Shown: piece by piece, positions 1 to 12,900 of the stretch
Position numbering within the stretch: the stretch's first letter is position 1
Layout of the letters: each line of letters starts with the position of its first letter
Assembly (NCBI GenBank): GCA_026225945.1
Contig: JAMJFZ010000239.1
Coordinates: 29,424,001 to 29,488,000, forward strand
Length of the DNA: 64,000 nucleotides
Reading direction: 5' to 3'
DNA from: Cricetomys ansorgei
Taxonomy: Eukaryota > Chordata > Mammalia > Rodentia > Nesomyidae
Made by a program: the position numbers and the translations under genes
Notes under the pieces: generated by a model
Databases searched by the model: none
Told to the model about the DNA's origin: nothing
Seen by the model: only the letters and a program-made list of their open reading frames with translations

Positions 1-3000
1 TTTAATACTCTTGCTCAGAATCCATCAGAGATACACAAGTTTAGTCTACTAACTTACACTTAAGAAAACAGATTGCATTTTGTTATTTATAGAAAGCACG
101 CATGTGTTTTTCATTTTATGGAATTCCTTTAGGTGGATGAACCCCCTCTGAGAAGGTCCTAAGAGACATTTCGTTTTTTTTACCCAGCTTGCTCTCTCAG
201 GAGTTAAAGGCTCCTTAAGAAAAAAATGAAATGATACAAATTGAGCTATTCTAACTTATTTTCCCATTTTTTCACTCTATGCCAATTTAGGAACGGCCAT
301 AATACAGCTCTTTCCTTTTGCAAAGTTTGGATGATGAAGATGATGATGCCCATTTTCTCACTCCCCACAGGCATTGGTTTATCATACGCTACTAATATTG
401 GCAAATTTGGCCTGATGCTTCACTAATACTTGAAAGATGAAATTTTTTACTCCCAGCTTTAAGTCTAACACTGTAATGAAATTTGAAACTACCATTTTGT
501 CCTTATAATAAGAAACGATTGACCACATTGAATATCAGCAACTTTTTATAGAATTCATCAGAGAACTGAGATTGGGGAAAACTGTTACCAGTCTGGAGAT
601 GTATAGAGATTCATTTACAGTGAAAACAGTCTACAGAGCCCAAGCTATGTTTTAGAAGCAAGTGCTCCATAGAAGGTCATGTAAGTGATGTTTTGCTGGA
701 CATCCAGAGCCAAATATGTAAGATCATGACAGTTTAAACCTTTCAAAGCTGAAGGCATAGAGTGACTCTGACACTTTGTAGAGTCTGATCATACAACAAC
801 CACTCTACTTGAGAGAAAAAAAAATCCATTATAACAACTTAGAATAGATCCCTGTATGGTATAGGTATGAAAAGGTGGAGAATGGGCATTAAAAATATGC
901 TCACATATTCTTTGTAATAAGTCACATGAGTATTAAAGATGTTAGCTAGAGATCTACTTTCAATTCTCCTCATTGTTGTTTTCTGTTTAATGCAAGTGGA
1001 ACTAAAATGCTTTGGTGATGGAGAGACACTTGCATAGATCACAACCCAGATTCACCATAACTAAAGGACAGAGACATAATATTCTAAAACAATACTCTTT
1101 CATTTACAATCACCATGTAAGCACAACTCCATATACACAGGACATGCAGCTGAAAGACCTACACAACTACACAACACAGATTCTGCAGAGGAGAATTCAG
1201 AGAAGGGAAGTGAAGAGACTGCAGAAACTGTTTATGATTGAAAGAATTTCACAGCTGCAAATACCCTCACCTTGCAGGCCCACATACCTCAGTTCTTAAC
1301 ACCCAATATGGATTTTAAACAAATTTCATACCAGGAAAAAGTAGAAGAAAATTAATCATATACAAAAAAAATATGTATGACCAGATTCAAATGAGAACAT
1401 TTGAACATATGAGGCAAACATAAAGATAAAATTTAAAATGATTAGGATTAAAATATATTTATATTTATTATATATTTATATGATATTTTATGTATCTTTT
1501 GACTTAAATGGAAATAAAAACAATTCAAAACAACCAACTAGCAATATTAGCATACTGGTGTAAACTCTAATACAGAATTGAGAGGAAATACTTAATCAAA
1601 GAATATTGTAACGGAAATTGGAGGGTGCCTTTGATGGTCACATCTGTACAGTAGATACAATGAAGTAAAATCATTGAGCTTGAATCCAGGCAGAAAATTC
1701 AGCAAATATAATATTGTAAGCAGACAAAAGTAAATAAAAATAATATTAATAAAACAACATAATACTCAAGTATATTAAAACCATTTCAAAAGGTCTGTCA
1801 CCACCATACTGTGCATTAGAAGAAGGTCAATGTAGACTATATATTGGTTACTAACAAAGGGAAAAGAAAGTAAAGTCTAAAAGAACAGTGGCTGCTGAGA
1901 TTTGAATGGAGACAAAATGGCCAAATTCATAGAGCCTAAGTCATTAGGGCAGAAAGACATTTTTCGTGATAAACTAATGTTCACTACATGGTGCTGTGGT
2001 TTGTCATTTTCTTTACCAGTCTAACTTTTTCAGCCTTATCAACAAGAATCCCATTGCTTTTCTACAGATTACCTTTTCATCAATGTTTTTTAGAGCCAAC
2101 AGGTTTGTAAAACAAAGCTATCTCATCCCTTACCTCATTTCAAGAAATCAAGTGAGTGGCAAGTTCACTGCCCATTTTCAAAGACTGTTAACACTGTATT
2201 CAGGAGTCCTTTGTGATAAGAGCTACCAGTCAAGCAGGTGGAGCCTGTTGTGACTGCAGAGTAAAACAAGTGACCCAAATACAGCTCTTCTTTTGTTTTC
2301 TGGGTCAGGAATAAACAACTTTCTAACTTTGACCAGAATTTCATGTCTCTTTTGGTTGCCTCATCCGTTTTAAAGTGAGAGAGAAAAAAATCTCATGCAT
2401 TCAAGATTGCTGAGAAAATTTAAACTAAATGGTAACATAAATTAGAATTTATGTTTAGCTTAAATAAACTCTACTGTGGGGATTTATCTTTAATACTTTA
2501 TTCTGGAATTGTCTATTAAATATGAGACTACTTTATGTTTCTATGCTTTTCACTTTAACTCTAGCCTTAATAAATAACAAAATGCATCAATTATCAGGAA
2601 AAAAAATCACATTTTACAAATGAATTCCACCCTTAAAATCACAACAAACTAATAGCATTAACCTCTTTGGTACTGTTTTATGTTTTGTTTTGTTTTTTTT
2701 TTTTTTTTAACATTGTACACCAAAGAATAAACATTTGTAATTTAAAACTTCCCTACACAATCTATTGCACCTTAGTCTTTAAACTAATATTTCCCATAGC
2801 TCCAGATTTTATGATATAGCAACCAAAGGTTTGCGTTTGCTCTAGTCCTGTGTGGGGCATGGTTTGGGGAGCTAAATCTTCTTTGTCTAGACGTTCAAAT
2901 TACTTAAAAATAGTGACTGCAGTTATGAATATTATATTAGATAGTATCTACATCTTATTGACAATGGATAGAAGGATCAGAAAAGGAGGTGACATCCAGA

Positions 3001-4444
3001 GGAGTAAAACATGTATATTTTCAGGCTAAGATTTTAATGAGCTGATTCAATCAAAGAATCTCTTTGTACTTTATGTCAATCACATACCGTCCCAAGGAAG
3101 TAAGCCCTCTTTTTAGTATTTGAAATTAGGATTGCTTATTTGCTATGCTCTACTTATGTGTGTATCTATTTGTGACTCTACACCATGTTTCACTGTTCTC
3201 ATTAGGGACAAGTGAAAAAAGTGCTAAGTGATAGCATGAGAGTCTATCAACAAGTGATCGGCAAGGAGGGAATAGTCCTGTCAAAAGAAGGAAACATCCG
3301 AGGGTCTGAAATACACAAGGACACTTATACTTCACCTATGCAAGATCATATTTCACCTAACTTAATGGAACCCAGCAAAGCGATAGTGAAACAAAATTAT
3401 TGATATCTGATGTATATTTAATTCTTAGTAAATATTTTTATTCATGATATCCTCAGTACAATTTTAACTATGAAACAAAGGAGTATCTAAGCCATTTGAA
3501 CAAAAAATTACCTTCACAAACTTACTTTTCCTTAAGCAGGAACAACCATTCAAAATAATTATGGTTTTCGTCTTTTCAGGGTACATGAAGTTTAACATAC
3601 AGGAAACCTCTGTGAGAATCTGTGGCAGCTAAATGACAAATCTGAATTGGGTCCATTTTAAATTCATACACTATTAGAGATTATTTTACATGGAGAATCA
3701 TGAAAGAAAAAAATGACTTCTAGACACAGAGGTCCAGAGTATATATTTTAAAGTAAGAGGTAAAGTATTAAATTGATATACTGAATTAGCAAAACTACCC
3801 ACATTTCATTATTTTAGGGGTATTAGAAAGAGAGAACAATACTAAGCAAAGAATATTCATTTAAAAATAAATGCATCCTTCTCATAAACCTTACCAAATA
3901 AATACATGTGTGAATATGATAAAGCTTTTACTGCGAAGAACTCATTCTTTTTTATAACAATTACCTGAATTGAAGATTTTTAAAATAAAGAACAAGCTCT
4001 GTCTCACCAATTCATATTAAATAGAGTGAGCTATATAATCTTTAGTGCTGTTCCCACTATTGTTTTATTTTTTTTTATTTTTATTTTTTTGTTTTCCTCC
4101 AAGGAAGACAAGAAAAACCATCAGAAGCAAGGGCAGTCAAAAGAGGCTATCATATAAAATATCTAAGGTAAGCCTAAAGGCTCAGTTCCTCACCAGCCAT
4201 CAGTGTGAAACCACCATATAGGATACTGAGACTAGTGATGCTATAGTTAGAAATCAAATCTACCTCCTCATCTCATCTTTGCTTTCAATGTTAGAAGACA
4301 TCTGGAGTTCTCTATTTCTCCTCAAAATTCTTAAGTTGGCTTGCGAAAAAACACTTTAAGTATGTTTATTTCTCCTTAATACAATAATGGATAAAATAAG
4401 CAAGATACAAATATAAAAATAAACTTTTCAAGGAATACTTTTTT
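1..4444. other. Gene-free AT-rich unique sequence
   Basis: I see no gene and no clearly recognisable transposon here. Short open frames, such as the 95-codon frame at 1012-1299, have no recognisable domain and sit in ordinary AT-rich DNA. A T16 run lies at 2693-2708 and another T-rich patch near 4064-4095; either could be the remnant of a retroposon tail, but no adjoining element is recognisable. Confidence 0.6.
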
Positions 4445-4822
4445 TATAATAATTTTATCAATAATTTGAGTTTCGTACAAATGTAATCTCATAACACCCT
4501 CTTCCCGTTCCTCCCTCCTCCACCCTCCCAACCCTGTGCCCTTCAAGGAAACAGAAAAAAAGAAAGAAAGGAAGAAAGTAAAGAAAAGGGGTGAAAAGGA
4601 AAGGAAAGGAAAGGAAAGGAAAGGAAAGGAAAGGAAAGGAAAGGAAAGGAAAGGAAAGGAAAGGAAAGGAAAGGAAAGTCAAGTTTGTGTGTCAGAAGCA
4701 TGGATGACAGGCAGCACCATGATCTTTGGAGGCAGAAGGATGCTCTGACTGTGGACATTGACCTAATCCATTCTCGCCCAAGACAAAGCATGATGGAATT
4801 TGATTCGAAGTTTGCAGCTATA
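4445..4822 (+). repeat. Composite repeat, copy A, with (AAAGG)n core
   Basis: The left flank (about 4445-4550, C-rich near its end) and the right flank (4679-4822) match the flanks of two other loci in this window, at 8300-7900 on the minus strand and 40205-40530 on the plus strand. The right flank has the landmarks cagaagcatggatgacagg and gatctttggaggcag, which recur with few changes in the other copies. The core between the flanks is a microsatellite in all three. Copy A lacks the 19-bp minisatellite found downstream in the other two. It may be the rodent repeat listed in libraries as MurSatRep1; that name is from memory and unchecked. Confidence 0.8.
4595..4678 (+). repeat. (AAAGG)n pentanucleotide microsatellite
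   Basis: This is about 84 bp of uninterrupted AAAGG, roughly 17 units, preceded by a less regular purine tract (4553-4594). The run is pure purine on one strand, so triplex formation is possible, and length polymorphism is likely. The 70-97-residue open frames over it are low-complexity by-products. Confidence 0.97.
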
Positions 4823-6551
4823 AATGTTAATTCCAATTCAAAGACTTTTATTCCTTGATTAGTTAAAGTTTCTTAAGAGACATTTTATTAAATGTGTATC
4901 GCTCCCCCCAAAAACTCAAAGGGGTAACTCAGGCACCGGTTGTAGTCAAAATAATAGATATCAGGTTCTTGAGTAGGAATGTGTGCACCTATCTTTATAT
5001 TACACACAACTAGAAAACATAGTTTCAGTTTTATAAAATGGAAAGAGTTACAATGATGATGGCTGTATGAAGCTTTAGTAATTCTAAATGAGCCCTCCAA
5101 GCTGAAGTCCAACAGAGAAAATCCAGCCTACTTATAAGGGAAATCAAGCTGACCAGTCAGCACAAATGAAGCACTCCCTGAAACCTGTCATTTGCAATCT
5201 GTCATTTCCCAGTGAATAAGCTGAATCTTTGCTTTGTCCTTACAAGCTGCCATAACACTTAATTATACACGTTTAATTTTTACTCACATTAATTATTTTC
5301 TTGCTCAGCTCAAAAATTGTTTGCATTTGTAACTTGAAGTAATATTTTTATGGCCATTATAAGCAGTACAGTAATAAGCATTCTTTAAAAGAATTTGTTG
5401 CATGCAATCCAGAAAGCACACATATAAACTTAGCAGGGACTTTTAAAAAATAAAAATATATAAATCAACATAAAATTATTTGAAAATTGGGAACCAAAGA
5501 AGTTAACTTCTAAGGCAATATTAAGGAAAAAATTTTGGAGAACATAGCTCTTATGATAAGCTTCGAAGAATTGATAAACAGGCTGGTGCTATACGGGTGA
5601 AAATAATCATGTTCTAAACAGATTCCTGCTTACAGCAGCAAGTCACCTGTTATTTCAAATTGTGAAGACCTGTCCAGAAATGCCTAGTTCTCCAACATTC
5701 TGTAATGGAAGAATCTAGTACTAGCTCAGAAAAACAAAGAGCTTTGGAAATTTCTATCCAGCAACATAAATGAGGATGTGCTGAGATGAACTAATTTGTT
5801 CTTCTAACCTATCACTTGGGTTTCCTTACAGTAAATGTTTACTTTTAAGCAAATAAAAATAGGTGGTCAGAATTCATTTAAAGACTAAAGTTTTATAAAA
5901 TACTTTATTTTTAATCTCTTTTTACTTATATGAACTATCAATGTGATTTTTGTACATTTCCAAAAATCACTTTAGTGAAGATTATGTTACAAATATTATA
6001 TTAATTATTTGTCCATCATTTAAAAATAATAAGGAAAATAATATTTAGAAAGAGGCTACAAACTTAAACTATCATCTGTTCTGGTCTTATTTTTGGTATT
6101 AATTTGTTCAGCATTTTTCTTCCACTTTTATGATAGCATATGAATAGAATATTTTTAGTGATCATGGGTTTAATCCCCAAAGATTATCACAGATCCTGCC
6201 TATTTAATGTAAACGTGATTACTTCCTTATTAAAAAAAAAAAGAATTAAAAATTTATTTTGTCAGAAACATTATAATTTTGTTCTCCATACTGAACAATT
6301 AGTGTTTGTTTATTTTAAAAAGTTTCAGCTTCTATAATTGTAGACATATAATTATAAATGATGCTATCATAGTAAGTTATATGTACACATTTTCATTCAT
6401 TTTAAGTATGTGGTACTTGTCTTTTATATACAGGAAATTATATTATATTGTATTTCTCTTTCCAGAAAGCTATTTGAAAAGAGAACAATATTTTTTGGAT
6501 TACAAATATTTTTTTATTGTCCAAGCAGAATTTTAGAAACCAAAACAAACA
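4823..6551. other. Gene-free unique sequence
   Basis: This is AT-rich DNA without a recognisable element or gene. An A-run lies at about 6232-6242. Overlapping frames of 65 and 76 codons at 6140-6536 have no features of a real protein. Confidence 0.55.
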
Positions 6552-7870
6552 GGTCCTTGTGACTGCCAGTTGACAGGGTGTTTGTATAATGTCCAGATAC
6601 CTGGGGCACGGCTGGGTGCCTGTATGATGTCCTGGTGCTTGTGTGATATTTGTGAGACTTCAGGATGTTCGAGTGCCTGAGGGATAACTGGGTGCCTGTG
6701 AGATGTCTAGGTATCTGCAGATTGGCCCATTACCTGCATGATACCTGGGTGTCTCTGGGATTCCCTGGAGCTTGGGAGATATCCTGGTGCCTGCAAGAAG
6801 TCCTGATGCCTGTGGGATATCCAAACTCCTAAGGGATGCCCTAGTTCCCAAAGGAGGTCCTGGTGCATGCGGAGGCCCTGGTGTCTACTCGATGTCTGGG
6901 TGCCTGTGGGATATCCAGGTGCCTGAGGAAGGCCCCAGTATCCGTGGGAGGCCCTGGTGACTACCTGATGACTGGGTGCCTGTATGATGTCAGGGTACCT
7001 GAGAGGGGGTAGGTACCTGTGTAAATTCTGGGTGCCTGTGTGATGTCCATGTGCCTGCAGGATGTCCAGGTACCTTTGGGGTGTTTAGGAGTCTGTGAGA
7101 TGTCTAGGGGTTCTGTGGATTGTCCCAGCACCTGTGTGGTGCCTGGGCATCAGCATGATTTGCTGAAGCCTGGGGGAAGTCCTGGTACCTGTGGGATGTC
7201 TGGATGCTTGTGGAATGGTCTGGTGTTTGTAGGAGGTCCTGGTATTCTGCTGACTACAGGATGTCTGGTGCCTGTGGGAACTCTGGGTGCCTGTAGGAGG
7301 CCTTGGTGCCTGTGGGAGGCTCAGATGACTCCTGGATGGCAGAATGTCAGTGTGATGTTTGACTGCCTGAGGGATGGCTGGGTCTCTGTGTGATGTCCAG
7401 ATACCTGTATGATATCTGAATACCTGCAGAATGTCTCCATGCCTGTTGGATATCTGGGCACCTGATAGTGGCTGTGGGTAGCCCTGCTGTCTGTGGAATG
7501 TCAAGGTGCAAGCAGGATGACCTGATACCCACAGTTGCCTGTGGAAAGACCAGGTGCCTGTGTGATTTCCAGCAGTCTGCAGATTGACTGGGTACCTGTG
7601 TAATGTCTGGGAGTCTGCAGTATTCCCTGGTGCCCATAGGAAGTCCTGGTGCCTGTGGAAACCCTTAATGCTTACATGATGTCTGGGTGCCTGTGGGATA
7701 TCTAGGTTCCTGTAGAATGTCCAGGTGTCTGTGGAAGGCACCGATGCCTGTGGGAAGTCCTGGTAACTGCCAGACGACCAGGTGCTGGGTGTGAGGTCTG
7801 GGTGCCTGAGGTATGAATATGTACATGCATGATGCCCTGGTCTCTGTGGAATGTCAGGGACCTTTGGTCA
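6552..7870 (+). repeat. Minisatellite, 19-bp unit, about 65-70 degenerate copies
   Basis: Units close to cctggtgcctgtgggatgt follow each other with a 19-bp period; consecutive units at 6679-6850 can be laid out in register almost without gaps. Individual units differ at several positions and a few carry indels, so the array is old and not homogenised. Three units equal 57 nt, or 19 codons, so every frame reads the unit in all three phases. This explains the 218-codon minus-strand frame at 7085-7741, the longest in the window, which is therefore not a gene. Confidence 0.92.
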
Positions 7871-8085
7871 GCTTCAGTGTTTGCATGACCCCAGAAAGCC
7901 TGCTCTCTGTCTGGGTTTGGACACTGAGGCCCAAATTCAGGTCAAACTCAATCATGTTTCATCTTGTGCTAGTATAGGCCAGGTCTAAGCATACAATCAG
8001 AGCAGCCCTCTCCCTCCAAAGACCATGATGAAGCCTGTCAACCATGCTTCTGCCATACAAGCTTGACTTAATTTTCCTTTTTCTC

Positions 8086-8183
8086 CTTCTTCTTCTTCTT
8101 CTTCTTCTTCTTCTTCTTCTTCTTCTTCTTCTTCTTCTTCTTCTTCTTCTTCTTCTTCTTCTTCTTCTTCTTCTTCTTCTTCT
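8086..8183 (+). repeat. (CTT)n / (GAA)n trinucleotide microsatellite
   Basis: About 98 bp of uninterrupted CTT, roughly 32 units, forms a pure polypyrimidine/polypurine tract at the centre of composite repeat copy B. It gives poly-Glu, poly-Lys and poly-Leu frames, which are artefacts. GAA tracts of this length can adopt triplex structures. Confidence 0.98.
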
Positions 8184-8473
8184 TTCTTCCTTTGTGTGGA
8201 CACAGGTCTATACCTGTGGGTGGAACATGGAAGAATGGGAAGAAGGGGCCATCAAGATACATTGTATAAAACTCAAATTATTAATAAAAATATTATTAGA
8301 AAAAGAAACCGAAACAAACAAAATTCAATCTCTTGATTATCCACAACTAAATGACAATTATGTATGTAAGTTTATGTCTGTAGGCAATAAATAATTCTTA
8401 GTACAAGTTGGTTATTCAACATAAGCCTTTTACACAACTTCTAAAGTACATTTTAGTTTTTCATTCATTTCTT

Positions 8474-8722
8474 TGTGTGTGTATGTGTGTGTGTGTGTCT
8501 GTGTGTGTGTGTGTCTATGTGCACATGGGTGCAGGTACCCGTGGAGACCAGAAGAGGATAATGAATTCCTGAAATGGAGTTACAGAAAGTGTGATCCACA
8601 GATAGATGATGGGAAAACCAAGAAAGCAAGCAAGCAAATAAACAAACAACAACAACAACTAAAAACTCAAATTTTCTGGTTGAGCAGAAAGCACCCGTAA
8701 CATCTGATCATCTCTCTAGCCC
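8474..8722 (-). mobile_element. B2/B3-type SINE, minus strand, with (GT)n
   Basis: The right end at 8710-8722 is the reverse complement of the B2 head (a GGGCTAGAGAGAT-like start with the tRNA-derived A box). The left part has the ccagaagaggat motif typical of the B2/B3 body, and a (GT)n run at 8474-8515 marks the tail side. The middle (8615-8670) has extra AAAC/AAC-rich sequence, so the copy is expanded and degenerate. Confidence 0.75.
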
Positions 8723-9419
8723 TTCACTATAACATTTTAAATAAATCTGAAATATTAGTCTCTTTAGTTTGTTTAAAAATCAGTACAGTATTATAGATTA
8801 ATTTAATGAAATTATATGAGAACTATGAAATCACATCCTTGAACAACAAAGTGAATTTGCGCAACAAATTTATTAAAATAAATACAGAAAAACAGTTTGA
8901 GAATGATCTGAGATATTTTTGGAATGACTACGGCTCTATAAAGGTTTAATAACAATTTCAGTCATGATACTATTGTCAGTTTCTTCTTCCTAACCCCAAA
9001 TACAGAGCTTATTCCCAAATAAACATTTCATTCAGAAACCAGAATGTCATCTACTGGCAATTTCCAACACTGTGTACAAAGAAATAATACTTTTGTTAAA
9101 TCAGTTTACATATTTAAACCTTATTTTAACAAACAAGTTTCTGTAGTTGGAGATAAGTGCATATGTAAACATTTTCCAGTTCAAATACTACATACCATTC
9201 ACCCTTGCTGCTAGCGTAGAAAATCACATAGTAATATCAATAGTATTAGCAAGTGGCCCATATTGACCTGTAGATGTAGATTCGCCAGATATAAACATTG
9301 ATTCAGATTCAAAGGTTGTTTATTCTTTGCCTAACTAAATCACCAGTACTAACCTGGAGCCCTAGTGTGTTTTGTCTTCCATATAGTCTAAAACATTTTA
9401 ACCTTTGTAACTTACTACT
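8723..9419. other. Gene-free unique sequence
   Basis: No gene and no clear repeat are visible in this stretch. Confidence 0.5.
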
Positions 9420-9905
9420 GACTGAGCCATCCTGACTAGCTCCTTCTCAACTCAGACTCTTCTGGTTCAAATCAGTTGATCTGGCTCAAACTCCTCTTCA
9501 ATCTATTTGGTTCAAACTGACCTTCTGAGCTGGATGTTTCTGAGCCAAACTCTTCTGGCTCTGGCAACTCTGGCTGACTCTCTGACTGCCTCAGACTGAA
9601 CTGCTCTGCTCATCTTCAAACTGACTTCTTCTGCTGAGTTGCCTCAATGACTCTCCCCTAACCCAGCTGCTTCTATAACTCATTGCTCCATACTACTTAA
9701 TGTAACTAACTATTATGTAACTGCCAGACTCTAACTCCTTCTAAGCTCTGCCTTCTGTATCTGCTTCCACACTCTGTTTCTATCTCAGGGATTAAAGGCA
9801 TGGACCACCACTCCCTTCTGAATACTGGGATTAAAGGAGTGTCCATCCAGACTACACAGGCCTCTGAATGTAGACTCCTAGAATATAGACCCTTCTTAGC
9901 TTTCA
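9420..9905 (-). mobile_element. Degenerate rodent repeat with B1-like part
   Basis: The left half (about 9420-9660) is rich in variants of ctgactc and ggttcaaact, as in some medium-reiteration rodent repeats. The right half contains two B1-type antisense landmarks, gggattaaaggcatgga near 9789 and tgggattaaagga near 9827. The spacing suggests a composite of a B1-derived segment with another element. Family not assigned. Confidence 0.5.
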
Positions 9906-12900
9906 CACAGGCCTATTACTCTACATTAGTCCAATGCTTATTTAATAATTTAGAGAGATAAAACTCCCTAACATAAATTTATCAGAGTTGAAAAATATTG
10001 CTCAATAGTTCTAGATCCGGTAGGTCATTTTTTAAGCATATAATAGTTAAATGCAAAAATACTATTTGAAATTGTGTATAATTCAGATATGAAAACAAAT
10101 TTAAAATTGAATTGGACTTAGTAGACACACAAAAAGCACAATAAAACGTTACCATATCCAATTATATATCCAGTTGGCTTAATCAGATTTTTGAAAAAAA
10201 CTTTATTAATTAGTTAGTGCTAATTTTTCTTGATAATAAAGTTAAGAGAAGAAAACAGAATAAATAATCTAGATTTAGGATTTTGGTCACTTTTGTCGAA
10301 AGCAAAGAAGACAGTATCAATTTATTGTTAGTTATTCAGAAATATATTTGGTGGAATTTTTAAAATTTCAACATTATAATTTAAAGAAATGTATTTTGTA
10401 GTGAAATATTCAAGTTTTTAATGATTAATATCTAAAATACTTTAAAATAGTTCATCTTGGTACTGAACTTAGACCTGAAATAAAATGCATATGATTCAGC
10501 TGATTCTGTTCCTTAGACAATAATGAACATGGATAATTGACTATATATTAGGATATCTATAAGCTTTTTCAAAAATAATCTATATATCATTTTAATGGCT
10601 TGTTATAAGCATATTATTATCCTTTTATTTTGATTTTCATCATAATTTTCTAGACCTCAGATTTAACCCCCTAGTCTTGCCAAGATAGAAATCACAAAAA
10701 GACTGTGAAAGCATTTTTCTATCATTTGCTTCATGAAGCACTTGATCCATGCAAAGGTTTCAGAAGATTCATCCTCTCAATCATCAATGAGATGCTTTTA
10801 GGGAAAGCCTAAAGATTTCCACACACCTTATGAATGGATATAATTCACGAATAAGAATGCACGTCAGGGGATCTTGAATCATGTCATGTCATTTCAGCTA
10901 AATTAGGCAAAGAGTAGGTCCTATCAGCTCAGAAAGGCTCTGTTAAAAGGCCGTTATAAACGAAGTTCTCAGAACTCTGGCTCCAGCAATGATATAAAGG
11001 TTAAAACTTGCCTTAGCAATCTTACTATATGATCATCTTATTTTAAATGTAGATTGTCAGCCACTCGGAACCAAGCATGCTCACGATAAAAGTTCAGAGG
11101 TGTGAAATGTATTATGGGAAGGACACGAGCATTTTCTTGCAAAGAAATTTAAGACAGCACACATTTAAGTGGCCTGGCTTTAAAACTATGAACTTTCTTG
11201 TCCAAGGCAATAAAAGAAATATTATTAATATTTGATTGTTCATGTACATTAGTATTAGGTACAAAGTATTAAATTTAAGGATTATAATTGTCAGAAACTC
11301 TATCATTAATGCCATGCCCATATTTTGAATGGCAATGCAAAAATGTTCTTTATAAAATTTTGTGAATTGTTTTCAGAAAAATTCAACAGTAATTCAAAAG
11401 AAAAACAAATTAACTTACACAGATATTTATAAAAATAGACTCGTATTGCTTTAAAAATTTCGTAAATGAATTAACCTTTATTGCTCTCATAAGAGAAATT
11501 GCACTAGGTTAGATTATAAAGAATTTTACAATGTGAATTAAAGCATTATCTATCCTCTGTTCTTCTTTCCATCTTAAAAAGAAGAGTGAAAAGGGAAAAT
11601 AAACCTAAACTTTCCGGTAGTCAACCATTTTGAAATAAATTTCCCTGCTGTTGCTATAGTGATGATGAAAACTTTCTTGCTTCTATTTGCGTGGTAGAGG
11701 TTCTAAGTAGAACACTTGAATAGGTAATCTAATGAAGATGAAGACACTGTTAGTCCTTGTCTTCAAGCCAGCCCTCTGGAATTTTGTTCACAATCACAGA
11801 ACTCAACCGTTGTCTCCAATTTTATTAAATTTACATTATTATAATCTTTCTTAATATAGCCTTAAAAATTATACTACAGAGAGGAGCCCTCACCTTTCAT
11901 TATTACGGGTCAAAGCTACCAGACAAAGGATATGTAAGCTAATTCTGGACATTTTGTGAAAAATATCAATGTATGAGTCAAAGACCCTCTTCATCAGCTC
12001 TGGCCAATCACAGAGTTTTTTGGTTTTTGTTTTTGTTTTTTATAACGTGATGCTTGTATGCAGTTTGCTTCAGGAGCATATGTTGTTCCACACTCATTTC
12101 CTTTCTGTGTTGATGTGAACTAAAAACTAAAGAACTTAAAAGCAGAGAGTTCTGGTCTAACTAGATGACTCATCAAAGATGAATTAGAGACAAAACATTG
12201 CTCAGATACATGTTCTACCACTTTGGCATAAAATGTAACAGGACTTACTTTTAGCTTTAAGAATTGTCGGTTTAGAGAGAAAATATGCCAAATGGTTTAG
12301 AGAAGTATAGATAACATTTTATGTCATTTTGATAAATAAGCAGATAGGTTTATTTCAACTCTCAAAATCCAAATGCTTACTTAAAATAATCATAGTTCCG
12401 AGATGTATTGTACCAAAGTGCTTACTATGCTTCCAATTGTAAATACATTATAATGATTCATGAATCTTGTGAGCTTCTATGTCTTTGGGTATTTTATGTC
12501 ATATGCATACATTGTCTTTTAAAATTTTATTTCAAAGAATAACCTTTTTGTTCATAAATATGTTATATTCTAAGTGGATACTGCTAACTTTCTATTTTTG
12601 CATGGAAAATTGGTGAACAGAGTGGTTTAAAGCAACATCTTTTTATTTCTGGGAACAGAGGAAAAAACTCAAATTTTCTGATCCTGTAGAACTCAGACAT
12701 TTTAAAGCTTAAAACAAGGTTTCATTGATAATGAGCTCTCAGAGGCATACATTACAATGACCAGGAAGCAGGCAGGGGGGAGGGGGAATAGGGTATATAG
12801 ACTCTGAGTGACTGACATCAAGTTCATTCAGGTTACTGATATAATTCCATTCCCTGTGTGACCTGTTTTGAAGTATTGGGTTCCAAAATTTTTTTGGTAT

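Larger units (their letters stand above)
6552..8300 (-). repeat. Composite repeat, copy B, with minisatellite and (GAA)n core
   Basis: On the minus strand the order is left flank (8300-8190), (GAA)n core (8183-8086), right flank (8085 to about 7890) and then a long 19-bp minisatellite (about 7870-6552). Both flanks match copies A and C. The right flank encodes in one frame the same residue string ending in FGG that is seen in the other copies, but this is shared ancestry of a non-coding repeat, not evidence for a protein. Confidence 0.8.

Noticed and set aside
1012..1299. 95-codon frame in the unique left region
   Set aside because: No recognisable domain, no promoter or splice context, and the length is within chance for this much sequence.
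4458..4836. Frames with repeated FPFLS or KERKG blocks
   Set aside because: They are translations of the (AAAGG)n pentanucleotide on both strands; five-base units give a five-residue protein period.
7997..8394. Poly-Glu, poly-Lys and poly-Leu open frames of 64-116 codons
   Set aside because: They are translations of the (CTT)n/(GAA)n microsatellite and its repeat flanks, in several frames at once.
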